DNA of 64,000 bases, taken from Bryobacterales bacterium. Lineage in GTDB: Bacteria; Acidobacteriota; Terriglobia; Bryobacterales; Bryobacteraceae. Made by a program: the position numbers and the translations under genes. Positions 53,031 through 60,729 of the stretch are shown piece by piece (the first letter of the stretch is position 1; every line of letters begins with the position of its first letter). The stretch lies in the NCBI GenBank assembly GCA_016789905.1, contig JAEUQC010000167.1, positions 1 through 64,000 on the forward strand, in the 5' to 3' direction. The notes beneath the pieces are model-generated. The model was given only the letters and a program-made list of their open reading frames with translations. It did not search any database and was not told the origin of the DNA.

Positions 53031-54686
53031 ATGCTGACCCCCCAGTTGCGCCCAGGACGGTTCCGCTGGAGTTTGGCCCTCAAACTCGCGGCGGGGCTCG
53101 CCCTGGGCGCATTGGCGTTTTTCATGGTCTTCGGGTTTGCCCAGGAACGCATCCACCGGCGCCAAATGGAGAACCTTGTACGGCTCAGCGCGGACCGCAT
53201 CACCGACATCATCCATTCTTCCGCCTGGGACCATATGATGGCCAATGACCGCGCCGCCCTCTACGGCCTGATTCGCAACATTGGCCGTGAACCCGGCATT
53301 CGCGTCCTTCGCCTGATGAGCGAATCCGGCGAAATTCGCCACTCGACCGACGAAAGCGAAGTTGGCCGCGTGGTAGACCGCGGTGCCGAGGCCTGCCTTA
53401 TCTGCCATTCCGGCCCCACCCCGCGCTTCCTAATTGACCGTACCCAGCGCACCCGCATTTTCAATAAGCCGGACGGTGGCCGCGTCCTGGCCGCCATCCG
53501 GCCCATTGAAAATCACCAGGACTGTTCCTCGGCCGCGTGCCACGCCCACCCGCCCGAACGCCGCATTCTCGGCGTTATCGACGTTCACATCACTCTCGAC
53601 GATGTTGACGCCCGCATGGCGGAGAACCGTTCGCAGATCCTCGTCTCCCTGCTCACCGGTCTCTTCCTTCTCCTCGCCATAAGCTTCGTCTTCGTCTGGC
53701 GGCTTGTCTACCAACCCGTCCAACTCCTCCGCCTCGGCACCGTCCGCCTCGCCGCCGGTGACCATGATGTCCGCATCGACATGGATACCGACGATGAACT
53801 CGGCGATCTCGCCCGCTCTTTCAACTCCATGAGCGTTGCCCTCTCCCGCGCCAACCGCGATCTATCGGAATGGGCCAGAACGCTCGAATCTCGCGTCGAT
53901 GAAAAAACCATCGAACTGCGCCGCGCGCACACCGGCCTATTGCAAAGCGAGAAAATGGCCTCTCTGGGCCGGCTCGCCGCCACTGTCGCACACGAAGTCA
54001 ACAACCCTCTGTTCGGTATGTTGACCTATGCCCGGCTCTGCCGCAAGGAAATCGACAAACTGAACATTGAGGAGTCCCTGGCTTCCCGCCTGCGAGGGAA
54101 TCTTCAGATCATCGAACGCGAAAGCGTCCGATGTGGCGACCTTATGAAATCGTTGCTCGCCTTCGCCCGGAACAACCCCCTGCAGCGAGCGCCTTACCGC
54201 GTCCCGGAGGTCGTCGAACGCGCCCTGCAACTCGTCCGGAACCCCTGCCAACTAGCCGAAATCAGCCTGGCCACGGACCTTGCTCCGGAACTCCCCGAAC
54301 TCATCGGGGACGCCGGCCAGATCCAGCAAGTGCTGGTCGCTTTGATCATGAATGCCATCGATGCTTTGGGCCGGGGCGGCATCGTAACAATCGCCGCGCG
54401 CCGTTCCGCCGATGGCGTCGAACTCTCCGTCAAAGACACCGGACCCGGCATCCCCGAATCCATTCAAACCAACATTTTTGAGCCGTTTTTCAGTACCAAA
54501 GACAACCAGCACCGAACCGGCCTTGGCCTCGCCATCGCCAAGAACATTGTGCAAAAGCATGGCGGCGAAATCAGCCTGCGTTCCCGGCCCGGAGAGGGCG
54601 CGGAGTTCCTCATCGTTCTGCCGCCTGTAGCCCCGCCGGAACCGCCGCCAGCCAAGACCAGCGAAGTGTTGGAGGAGCAATCATGA
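53031..54686 (+). CDS. histidine kinase with periplasmic diheme c-type domain
   Basis: A 551-residue sensor kinase. Membrane segments at about 15-37 and 202-224 enclose an extracytoplasmic domain that carries two c-heme motifs, CLICH at 122-126 and CSSAACH at 165-171 (CxxxxCH spacing). HAMP (about 225-280), a short coiled coil, HisKA with His321 (VAHEVNNPLFGML) and HATPase (VKDTGPGIPES, RTGLGLAIAK) follow. Kinases with periplasmic c-heme sensor domains are known, for example in Geobacter; this two-motif arrangement differs from the usual PAS-type single-heme domain. The ATG directly follows the HybB stop, and its stop overlaps the regulator start by four bases. Confidence 0.9.
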   Translation: MLTPQLRPGRFRWSLALKLAAGLALGALAFFMVFGFAQERIHRRQMENLVRLSADRITDIIHSSAWDHMMANDRAALYGLIRNIGREPGIRVLRLMSESGEIRHSTDESEVGRVVDRGAEACLICHSGPTPRFLIDRTQRTRIFNKPDGGRVLAAIRPIENHQDCSSAACHAHPPERRILGVIDVHITLDDVDARMAENRSQILVSLLTGLFLLLAISFVFVWRLVYQPVQLLRLGTVRLAAGDHDVRIDMDTDDELGDLARSFNSMSVALSRANRDLSEWARTLESRVDEKTIELRRAHTGLLQSEKMASLGRLAATVAHEVNNPLFGMLTYARLCRKEIDKLNIEESLASRLRGNLQIIERESVRCGDLMKSLLAFARNNPLQRAPYRVPEVVERALQLVRNPCQLAEISLATDLAPELPELIGDAGQIQQVLVALIMNAIDALGRGGIVTIAARRSADGVELSVKDTGPGIPESIQTNIFEPFFSTKDNQHRTGLGLAIAKNIVQKHGGEISLRSRPGEGAEFLIVLPPVAPPEPPPAKTSEVLEEQS

Positions 54687-56023
54687 CCAAAGGTAGAATT
54701 CTCATCGTCGATGACGACCCCGTGGTCCGCGACTCCCTCAGCCAGTGGTTTCAAAGTGAAGACTACGAAACCGGCGCCTGCGATGGCGCCGCCAGCGCCC
54801 TGGCTGAACTCGCCCGCCATAGCTATGAGGTCGCCTTGCTCGACATCAAAATGCCGGGTGTCGATGGAATCGAACTCCAGCACCGTCTCCGCGAGTTGGA
54901 ACCAGACATGCCCGTCATCATCATGACTGGCTATGCCACCGTGGAAACGGCGGTCCGCGCCCTGAAGAACGGCGCCTACGACTACATCACCAAACCCTTT
55001 GACCCCGACGAACTAGTCCACCTTGTCGAACGCGCCCTGGCCCAACGCGCCGCGGTACAGGAAGTGGACCGCCTCCGCGAGAGCCTGACACAAATGAACC
55101 CCGCCCGCGACTTGATTGGCGCCAGTCCCGCTATGCGCCGTGTAAATGAACTCGTGCAGACCGTCGCCCCTACCGACGCCACGGTGCTCATCACCGGCGA
55201 AAGCGGTACCGGAAAAGAGGTGGTCGCCCGCGCCGTCCACGCAGCCAGTCCGCGCCGTCTGCACCCGTTGGTCGCCATCCATTGCGGTGCGCTCACCGAT
55301 AGTCTTCTCGAAAGCGAACTCTTCGGCCACGAGAAAGGAGCTTTCACCGGCGCCCATGCCCGCAAAAAAGGCAAATTCGAAGTGGCCGATGGCGGTACTG
55401 TCTTCCTTGATGAAATCGCCGATATCTCGCTCCACACGCAAACCGACCTGCTGCGTGTATTGCAGGAAAAAGAGATTACCCGCGTCGGCGGCACGCAAAC
55501 CCTGAAAGTGGATTTCCGCGCCATTGTCGCCACCAATAAGCGGCTCGAAAAACTCGTTGAGGAAGGCACTTTCCGGCCCGATCTCTACTATCGCCTCAAC
55601 GTCTTCACCATCGATATTCCGCCGCTTCGCTCCCGGCGGGAAGACATTCCCCTGTTGATTGAGCACTTCCTGGATCGCTTCGCTGTCTCCATGAATCGCC
55701 CTCGCCAGAAAGTGCTGCCGGCCACCGTGGAAATGCTCATTGAATACGCATGGCCGGGCAACGTCCGCGAACTGGAAAACGCAATTGAGCGCGCCCTGCT
55801 TATCTGCCGCGAACGGGAGCTTCCGCCCGAAGCCTTCCCCTTCCAGGCCCACCCAATTACCCCCGCCGCCGAAGGTCGCAGCCTCGATGAGATCGAAAAA
55901 CATCACATCGCCGCCATCCTTAGTGAATCGCAGTGGAACCTCTCCCGCGCCGCGCGCATTCTCGATATTGATCGCACTACCCTCTACAACAAAATCCGCC
56001 GCTACAGCCTCCAGGAAGAGTAA
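54683..56023 (+). CDS. sigma-54-dependent response regulator, NtrC family
   Basis: A 446-residue activator. Receiver with Asp54 (VALLDIKMPG) and pocket VDDDP; AAA+ domain with Walker A GESGTGKE, canonical sigma-54 loop GAFTGA and DEIADIS; and Fis-type helix-turn-helix at the end (QWNLSRAARILDIDRTTLYNKI). It forms a pair with the diheme kinase through an ATGA overlap. The operon's own promoter is sigma-54 type with paired repeats, so it likely activates its own operon. Its stop overlaps the archaemetzincin start by one base. Confidence 0.96.
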   Translation: MTKGRILIVDDDPVVRDSLSQWFQSEDYETGACDGAASALAELARHSYEVALLDIKMPGVDGIELQHRLRELEPDMPVIIMTGYATVETAVRALKNGAYDYITKPFDPDELVHLVERALAQRAAVQEVDRLRESLTQMNPARDLIGASPAMRRVNELVQTVAPTDATVLITGESGTGKEVVARAVHAASPRRLHPLVAIHCGALTDSLLESELFGHEKGAFTGAHARKKGKFEVADGGTVFLDEIADISLHTQTDLLRVLQEKEITRVGGTQTLKVDFRAIVATNKRLEKLVEEGTFRPDLYYRLNVFTIDIPPLRSRREDIPLLIEHFLDRFAVSMNRPRQKVLPATVEMLIEYAWPGNVRELENAIERALLICRERELPPEAFPFQAHPITPAAEGRSLDEIEKHHIAAILSESQWNLSRAARILDIDRTTLYNKIRRYSLQEE

Positions 56024-56550
56024 TGGAATCGGTGACTCTGGTGGCTGTTACGGCGGCGAACACGGCGCCGGACATGGCGCTGCTCGATAGGCTCGCCTCG
56101 CGCCTCGCGCCCGTTTTCCATCTCTCCATCACGGTTTCCAATTCCCCTATCGATGCGGCCTTCGCCTATACACCCGAACGCTGCCAATATTACTCCACCC
56201 GTCTCGTCGCCGCGCTCGCGGCTTTGCCAACACGGCCTGGGGAACACATTCTCGGCATCACTCCGCTGGATCTCTTTGTCCCCATCCTCACCTTCGTCTT
56301 CGGGGAAGCCCAGCTCCGCGGGCCCGCCGCCATCGTCAGTTACCATCGGCTCACCGAAGAGTTCTACGGCCTCCCGGCCGACGCCGCCCTGCTCGACCAG
56401 CGCCTTCTCAAGGAGGCCGTCCACGAACTTGGCCACACCCTCGGCCTTCGCCATTGCGACGATTGGTCCTGCGCCATGGCCTCCACCCACACCGTTGAAC
56501 TCCTCGATCTCAAAGGCGCGGAACTCTGCCCGCATTGTAGGAGAGAATAA
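56023..56550 (+). CDS. archaemetzincin-family metalloprotease
   Basis: A 175-residue protein with the archaemetzincin zinc signature: HELGHTLGLRHC (His134, Glu135, His138, His144, Cys145), then Cys150, Met152 and the CPHC pair at 169-172. The first zinc is catalytic and the second is bound by the cysteines. Archaemetzincins are mainly archaeal but occur in scattered bacteria; substrates are unknown. The ATG overlaps the regulator stop (TAATG), so it belongs to the redox operon. No signal peptide is present. Confidence 0.92.
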   Translation: MESVTLVAVTAANTAPDMALLDRLASRLAPVFHLSITVSNSPIDAAFAYTPERCQYYSTRLVAALAALPTRPGEHILGITPLDLFVPILTFVFGEAQLRGPAAIVSYHRLTEEFYGLPADAALLDQRLLKEAVHELGHTLGLRHCDDWSCAMASTHTVELLDLKGAELCPHCRRE

Positions 56551-56554
56551 CGGC

Positions 56555-57304
56555 ATGGATTTGGAACTGAAGGATCATGTCGCCGTCGTCACCGGAGGCG
56601 CAAGCGGCATTGGGAAGGCGTGCGCCGAAGCCCTGGAACGCGAGGGGTGCCGCGTCGCCGTTTGGGATCTGGCCAACGGCGTTGATGTTGCCGACTACGC
56701 TTCTGTCCACGCCGCCCTCGCCAGAACCGTGGCCGAATTCGGGCCTGTCCGCCATCTCGTACACGCCGCCGCCATGGGCTCCGGCAAGTTCGGCTTCCCC
56801 TTCACCAATCTGGAGCCCGCCGATTGGAAGCGCGTCCTGGAAGTGAATATCCTCGGCATGGTGCACGTCGCCCAGGCACTCTCCCCCGCAATGGTTGAAC
56901 GTAAATCCGGCAGCATGGTTTTCATCGCCTCCATTGCCGGCCAAATCGGTTCTCAAACGGACCCGCCTTATTCCGCATCCAAGGCCGCCAATATCAACTT
57001 CGCCCAATGCCTGGCCAAGGATATGGCGCCCCACGGCGTTCGTGTCAACACCGTGAACCCCGGCATGGTGAAAACACCATTGAACGAAAATGTCTGGCGG
57101 GCCTGGAACGCGCAGCAGCCCACGGACCGGCAGAAATCATACGCCGATTGGGGGCTGGAAAAGGTGCGCGCGGTGGCCCCGTTAGGCCGCTGGCAATCCC
57201 CCGCCGACATTGCCGATATGGTGGTTTTTCTCTCCTCTGCGCGTGCCGAACAAGTAACCGGCCAAACCATCAATGTCGACGGCGGACAGGTGATGCACTG
57301 GTAG
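56555..57304 (+). CDS. short-chain dehydrogenase/reductase
   Basis: A 249-residue SDR of classical length. The cofactor motif is VTGGASGIGKA near the start; catalytic residues are in GSMVFIASIAGQ (Ser) and PYSASKAANINFA (Tyr-x-x-x-Lys; YSASK). C-terminal GQTINVDGGQVMHW fits the usual end. An Asp after the second strand (WDLANG) favours NAD. The substrate is unknown. AGGAGA stands upstream of the ATG at 56555; four bases after the archaemetzincin stop, so probably on the same transcript. Confidence 0.92.
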   Translation: MDLELKDHVAVVTGGASGIGKACAEALEREGCRVAVWDLANGVDVADYASVHAALARTVAEFGPVRHLVHAAAMGSGKFGFPFTNLEPADWKRVLEVNILGMVHVAQALSPAMVERKSGSMVFIASIAGQIGSQTDPPYSASKAANINFAQCLAKDMAPHGVRVNTVNPGMVKTPLNENVWRAWNAQQPTDRQKSYADWGLEKVRAVAPLGRWQSPADIADMVVFLSSARAEQVTGQTINVDGGQVMHW

Positions 57305-57307
57305 CCG

Positions 57308-58537
57308 CTACCGCTGCGCCGCCCCGCCGCGGCCCATGATCGGCCACACGTCCACAATGTCATTGCCCTTGGCAATGTAGTAGCGGTCGTAGCAGTTCGT
57401 GCTCATGTCCAGATTGCTACAGTAGATCTCAACGCGGTCGCCCACTTTTATTTCGCCGCCGCCGTCTTTCCAGCGCAGCAGCCCGTATTCGGCGCCCTGT
57501 TTATCCACCTGTAGCCACGCCTTGTCCTTCACCACATCGGTCAATTGCGCCATCGCCTTGTTGCCGTAGTCGGTGGTCACCTGTCCCGCGTGATGCTTGC
57601 TGTCGACGGTCGTCAACACCGACATCGAGCTCTCAAAATCCGTGTACACGGCATCGTCCGTTTTGCCGCCCACTTGCTTGTAAATCGAGTCCATGAACAC
57701 GTACGATCCGCACTCCAACTCCGTCAGTCCGTACTCATGATCCATGTTGTACGTGCCCGTCGATCCGCCGCTCACAATGCCCACTTTCATGCCGGCCTTC
57801 TTGCAAAGCGCCACGGTCTCATTCACTCCGGCAAGATCTTCGGCCGTCTTCTTCTTACGCGCCGCGAACGTCTTTGTGTGCGACGCGTAGCCCGAGTAGG
57901 CCATGAACCCCTCAAAGCTGATGTGCTTGGAGGAGTCCACTTTCTGCGCCAGTTCCAGCGCCGGCTTCCCGTTCGCAATACCCTGGCGCGTCAACCCGGC
58001 GTACACCGAAACCGCCACGCGACACTTCACCTTCGCCGCCGCCGCTGCTTCTTCCACCCGGTCCACAACGCCGAAATCGTCAGCCACAAACATAAATGTG
58101 GGGTCTTTCTTCGTCAGCGCCACCGCCCGCAACAGGTTGTTGTAACTTCCCGGCTGCTTCGTCCACAGCACGCCCTTGATGCCGCCATTGGACATCAGTT
58201 CCGATTCCGCGATCGTCGCCGCCGTGATGCCAATTGCCCCCAGCGCCACCTGACGCTTGGCGATATCGACACTCTTGTGAACCTTCACGTGCGGCCGTAA
58301 ATTGATCGGCGCTTTCTTCGCGAAATCGGCCATCGTCTTCAGGTTCTTTTCAAACATGTCAATATCGACAACCATGCAAGGCGTCGGCAGAACGTCCTTG
58401 GTCATACCGCGGAAGTCCTTCCGCGCAATGCGCTGCTCGAATTCAGAGTAGGGGTAGCCCTTGGGATTGGCGCGAGAGACGGTGGATGCCAATAGGGCGC
58501 TGGCGCTGGCGGTTAAGAACTGGCGGCGGGAATTCAT
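57308..58537 (-). CDS. D-threonine-aldolase/DSD1-like PLP enzyme, Tat-exported
   Basis: A 409-residue alanine-racemase-fold enzyme of the D-threonine aldolase/D-serine dehydratase (DSD1) group. N-terminus NSRRQFLTASASALL is a twin-arginine-type signal. PLP lysine is expected in RPHVKVHKS. VGIVSGGSTGTYNM and YVFMDSIYKQVG are typical phosphate and metal-site regions, and VDKQGAEYGLLRW with DRVEIYCSNLDMSTNCYD forms the C-terminal metal site with His/Cys. Good AGGAG ribosome site. Its presence outside the cytoplasm would be unusual for a PLP enzyme, since the cofactor must be exported with it. Confidence 0.9.
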   Translation of the reverse strand: MNSRRQFLTASASALLASTVSRANPKGYPYSEFEQRIARKDFRGMTKDVLPTPCMVVDIDMFEKNLKTMADFAKKAPINLRPHVKVHKSVDIAKRQVALGAIGITAATIAESELMSNGGIKGVLWTKQPGSYNNLLRAVALTKKDPTFMFVADDFGVVDRVEEAAAAAKVKCRVAVSVYAGLTRQGIANGKPALELAQKVDSSKHISFEGFMAYSGYASHTKTFAARKKKTAEDLAGVNETVALCKKAGMKVGIVSGGSTGTYNMDHEYGLTELECGSYVFMDSIYKQVGGKTDDAVYTDFESSMSVLTTVDSKHHAGQVTTDYGNKAMAQLTDVVKDKAWLQVDKQGAEYGLLRWKDGGGEIKVGDRVEIYCSNLDMSTNCYDRYYIAKGNDIVDVWPIMGRGGAAQR

Positions 58538-58631
58538 GACGGCGATCTCCTGGTTGAAATTGCGGTTGTGCCGAACGTGGGAATTAAGAAAGGATAACGC
58601 GGTTTTCTTCTTGGAACAACAGCATACCTGG

Positions 58632-60506
58632 TCACGCGAATAGGCTGCTGAACACCTGGCTTGCCTCGTCAGCCGTCACCACGGTCCATGATGTCAGGTT
58701 GGTCATCAGGTTGATCTCCGTCGCGCTCAGGCTGGTTTGAAACGTGCTGTAGTGCGGAAATTGCGCGTTCGCCACTTCACTCGCAATCAGGTTTTGCACC
58801 GCCGCGTTGTTGCTGAACTGCGCCGTCCAAGCCGTCACCAGCGATAGATAGCACCACACCACCGTCACCGTTTTCCCGCCCGCCACGCCGAACCACGGAT
58901 TGTTCATCACCGCCAGTTGCTGCTTGAAAACGGCTGGCGCGCTATCGGCGCCCGCCCCGCTGGCAGCCCACAATCCCTGCAAAAGCGCCGGAAACTCGCT
59001 GCACGCGAATACCTGGCTCTGCGCGAACATCGGGTTCGATGGATTGCTCGCCCCGGCATAGGGAACGTACCCGGACGTCGCGTCGTAGGGCTGATAGCCG
59101 AACAGCGGCGGCAACTGATCGTCCACGATTATGCTCGTGCCCGGGATAAACCCGCCGTTGCCGTCCGCCACCCCCGGCCCGCCCGCCGTCATCGGAATCT
59201 CGCAATTGATGAACGAAATGATGTTGTCGATATCACCATACGCCAGCAGACCGTTCACACCCGTGTTCTCCAGGTTTCCGCCATCGGCGAACCGCGTCGG
59301 CTGCGGCTGGCCTATCACCGCCGGGTTCGTTGCCGGCCAGTAGTAATAGGCCGGAATCAGGTCCTGTAATCCCGTAAAGCTGAATTTCAGCACCGCCATG
59401 TCGTCGGCCCCGGCCGCCGTCATCAGCGTTCGCACAAACGCCTTCGCTTTCGCCTGCGCCGCCAGTTCCAGGTGCTTTTCGATCCACGCCAGAATCTCCT
59501 GCGCATACTGCAACAGCAGTTTCCCCAACTCCGCCGGATTCGCAAGCCACTGCGCAATCTGGTTTTGCAACTCCTCAGCAAACGCCGCGCTGCTGGTGCC
59601 GACAATGTCGGTGATTGCCCACTGCCTTGTCTGCGCCACCGTGGCCGAACTCGTACCAGGCGCGACGTAGATCGAGTTGAACGCGAATGAACCCACGCCT
59701 CCACCGCCAGGCGTCAAGCCGTTCGCGTCCGTGCCCGCGGGCGCCCCGGTGATGCCAGTCAAAAACGGTGTCGCCTGCACCGGCGCCAATGCCTGCACGT
59801 CTGTGCCTGGCTCTGCCAGGAACATCGCCATGTTGCAGATCAGATACGGCCGTCGCGCTCGGCCGGTTCCCACGGCGTCCGCGTACAGATAGGCCGTCTC
59901 CGTTGCCAGCGATGGATTCGGGCCCGTTACTTCCGCCGCCAGCGTCTGCGCATCATACGAGAACATGTCCGTAGGCGCCGAATCCTGACCCGGCGAAAAC
60001 AAGCTGTATGGTGATAGCAGGTTCAACGCGATCGCCGTCTGCCACAGCATGTTCGCCGGTACGTTATCGAACTCATACAGCAAATACGCCTGCAGAGCGA
60101 TCAGTTCCAGACTGAAAAAGCTCGAAGTGAGCGGCACGCCTGCGTTGCCTGCCGGCAGTTGGCCCAGTTGCGCCACCGTCAGGCTGCCCTGGTTGGTGTT
60201 ATGTGTGCCCAGGTACGCCGCGTCCGCCGGGCCGCTCGCCGGCAGGTAGCAGTAAGGAACGCCCAGCCACGATCCGCCCGATACCGTCGACAGCGCCTTC
60301 ACCTGGCTCAATAGCGACGCCCCATTCCGCGCCGTCAAATACGCCAGCGCCTGTAACTCTCCCATGCCCGCCGTCAGCGCCCGCGAACCGCCGCCGCATA
60401 GGCACACCCCCACATTGCCCGGCGTCGCCGGCGCGTTGGGAAGAAATTGGTCCACCGTCAACGGCGGCGTCAGCCATACAGGAGCCACGAAATTGCCAGT
60501 CGCCAT
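58632..60506 (-). CDS. patatin/cPLA2-like lipase
   Basis: A 624-residue protein. Oxyanion-hole glycines lie in CGGGSRALTAG (about 36-47), the nucleophile region STVSGGSWLGVPY (about 72-85) looks like cytosolic PLA2/lysophospholipase B (SGS/GW), and the catalytic Asp is likely in FADGGNLENTG (about 400). There is no signal peptide. The length exceeds ordinary patatins (about 300 residues) because of inserts, and the protein is rich in Ala, Asn and Gly. It may be an intracellular or contact-delivered phospholipase. GAGGA precedes the ATG. It is divergent from the kinase gene. Confidence 0.82.
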   Translation of the reverse strand: MATGNFVAPVWLTPPLTVDQFLPNAPATPGNVGVCLCGGGSRALTAGMGELQALAYLTARNGASLLSQVKALSTVSGGSWLGVPYCYLPASGPADAAYLGTHNTNQGSLTVAQLGQLPAGNAGVPLTSSFFSLELIALQAYLLYEFDNVPANMLWQTAIALNLLSPYSLFSPGQDSAPTDMFSYDAQTLAAEVTGPNPSLATETAYLYADAVGTGRARRPYLICNMAMFLAEPGTDVQALAPVQATPFLTGITGAPAGTDANGLTPGGGGVGSFAFNSIYVAPGTSSATVAQTRQWAITDIVGTSSAAFAEELQNQIAQWLANPAELGKLLLQYAQEILAWIEKHLELAAQAKAKAFVRTLMTAAGADDMAVLKFSFTGLQDLIPAYYYWPATNPAVIGQPQPTRFADGGNLENTGVNGLLAYGDIDNIISFINCEIPMTAGGPGVADGNGGFIPGTSIIVDDQLPPLFGYQPYDATSGYVPYAGASNPSNPMFAQSQVFACSEFPALLQGLWAASGAGADSAPAVFKQQLAVMNNPWFGVAGGKTVTVVWCYLSLVTAWTAQFSNNAAVQNLIASEVANAQFPHYSTFQTSLSATEINLMTNLTSWTVVTADEASQVFSSLFA

Positions 60507-60557
60507 CGGAGTCCTCGCTCGTCTATTTGTCTACTCGTCAAAAACCGCTGTCGATAT

Positions 60558-60586
60558 GTTGCGCACATTCACGTCTCACGCGCAAC
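60558..60586. promoter_or_regulatory. inverted repeat in divergent patatin/kinase region
   Basis: GTTGCGC (60558-60564) and GCGCAAC (60580-60586) form a perfect seven-base inverted repeat with a 15-base centre. It lies in the 223-base gap between the two divergent starts and could be an operator. The protein that might bind it is unknown. Confidence 0.35.
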
Positions 60587-60636
60587 GCCCTCTCCCCGCC
60601 GGAACGAAACGCATTCGCCAGACGTATCAATTTTAT

Positions 60637-60645
60637 TGTGATAAT
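60637..60645 (+). promoter_or_regulatory. possible extended -10 promoter of membrane kinase gene
   Basis: TGTGATAAT is an extended -10 element (TG, one base, then GATAAT, which matches five of six bases of TATAAT). No good -35 box is seen. It stands about 85 bases before the ATG at 60730. Confidence 0.3.
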
Positions 60646-60729
60646 GCAGGTTGGGCGGCATCTAATTGCGCCTGGTCTGAATCGTTTCGCGTTTTCGCTT
60701 ATCTTCTTTAGTAAGGGACTTCTGTAAAC

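Noticed and set aside
60650..60680. Third sigma-54 promoter ahead of the membrane kinase
   Set aside because: A GGCGGC...TTGC arrangement is present, but the GG-GC spacing is off by one base, which sigma-54 does not tolerate.
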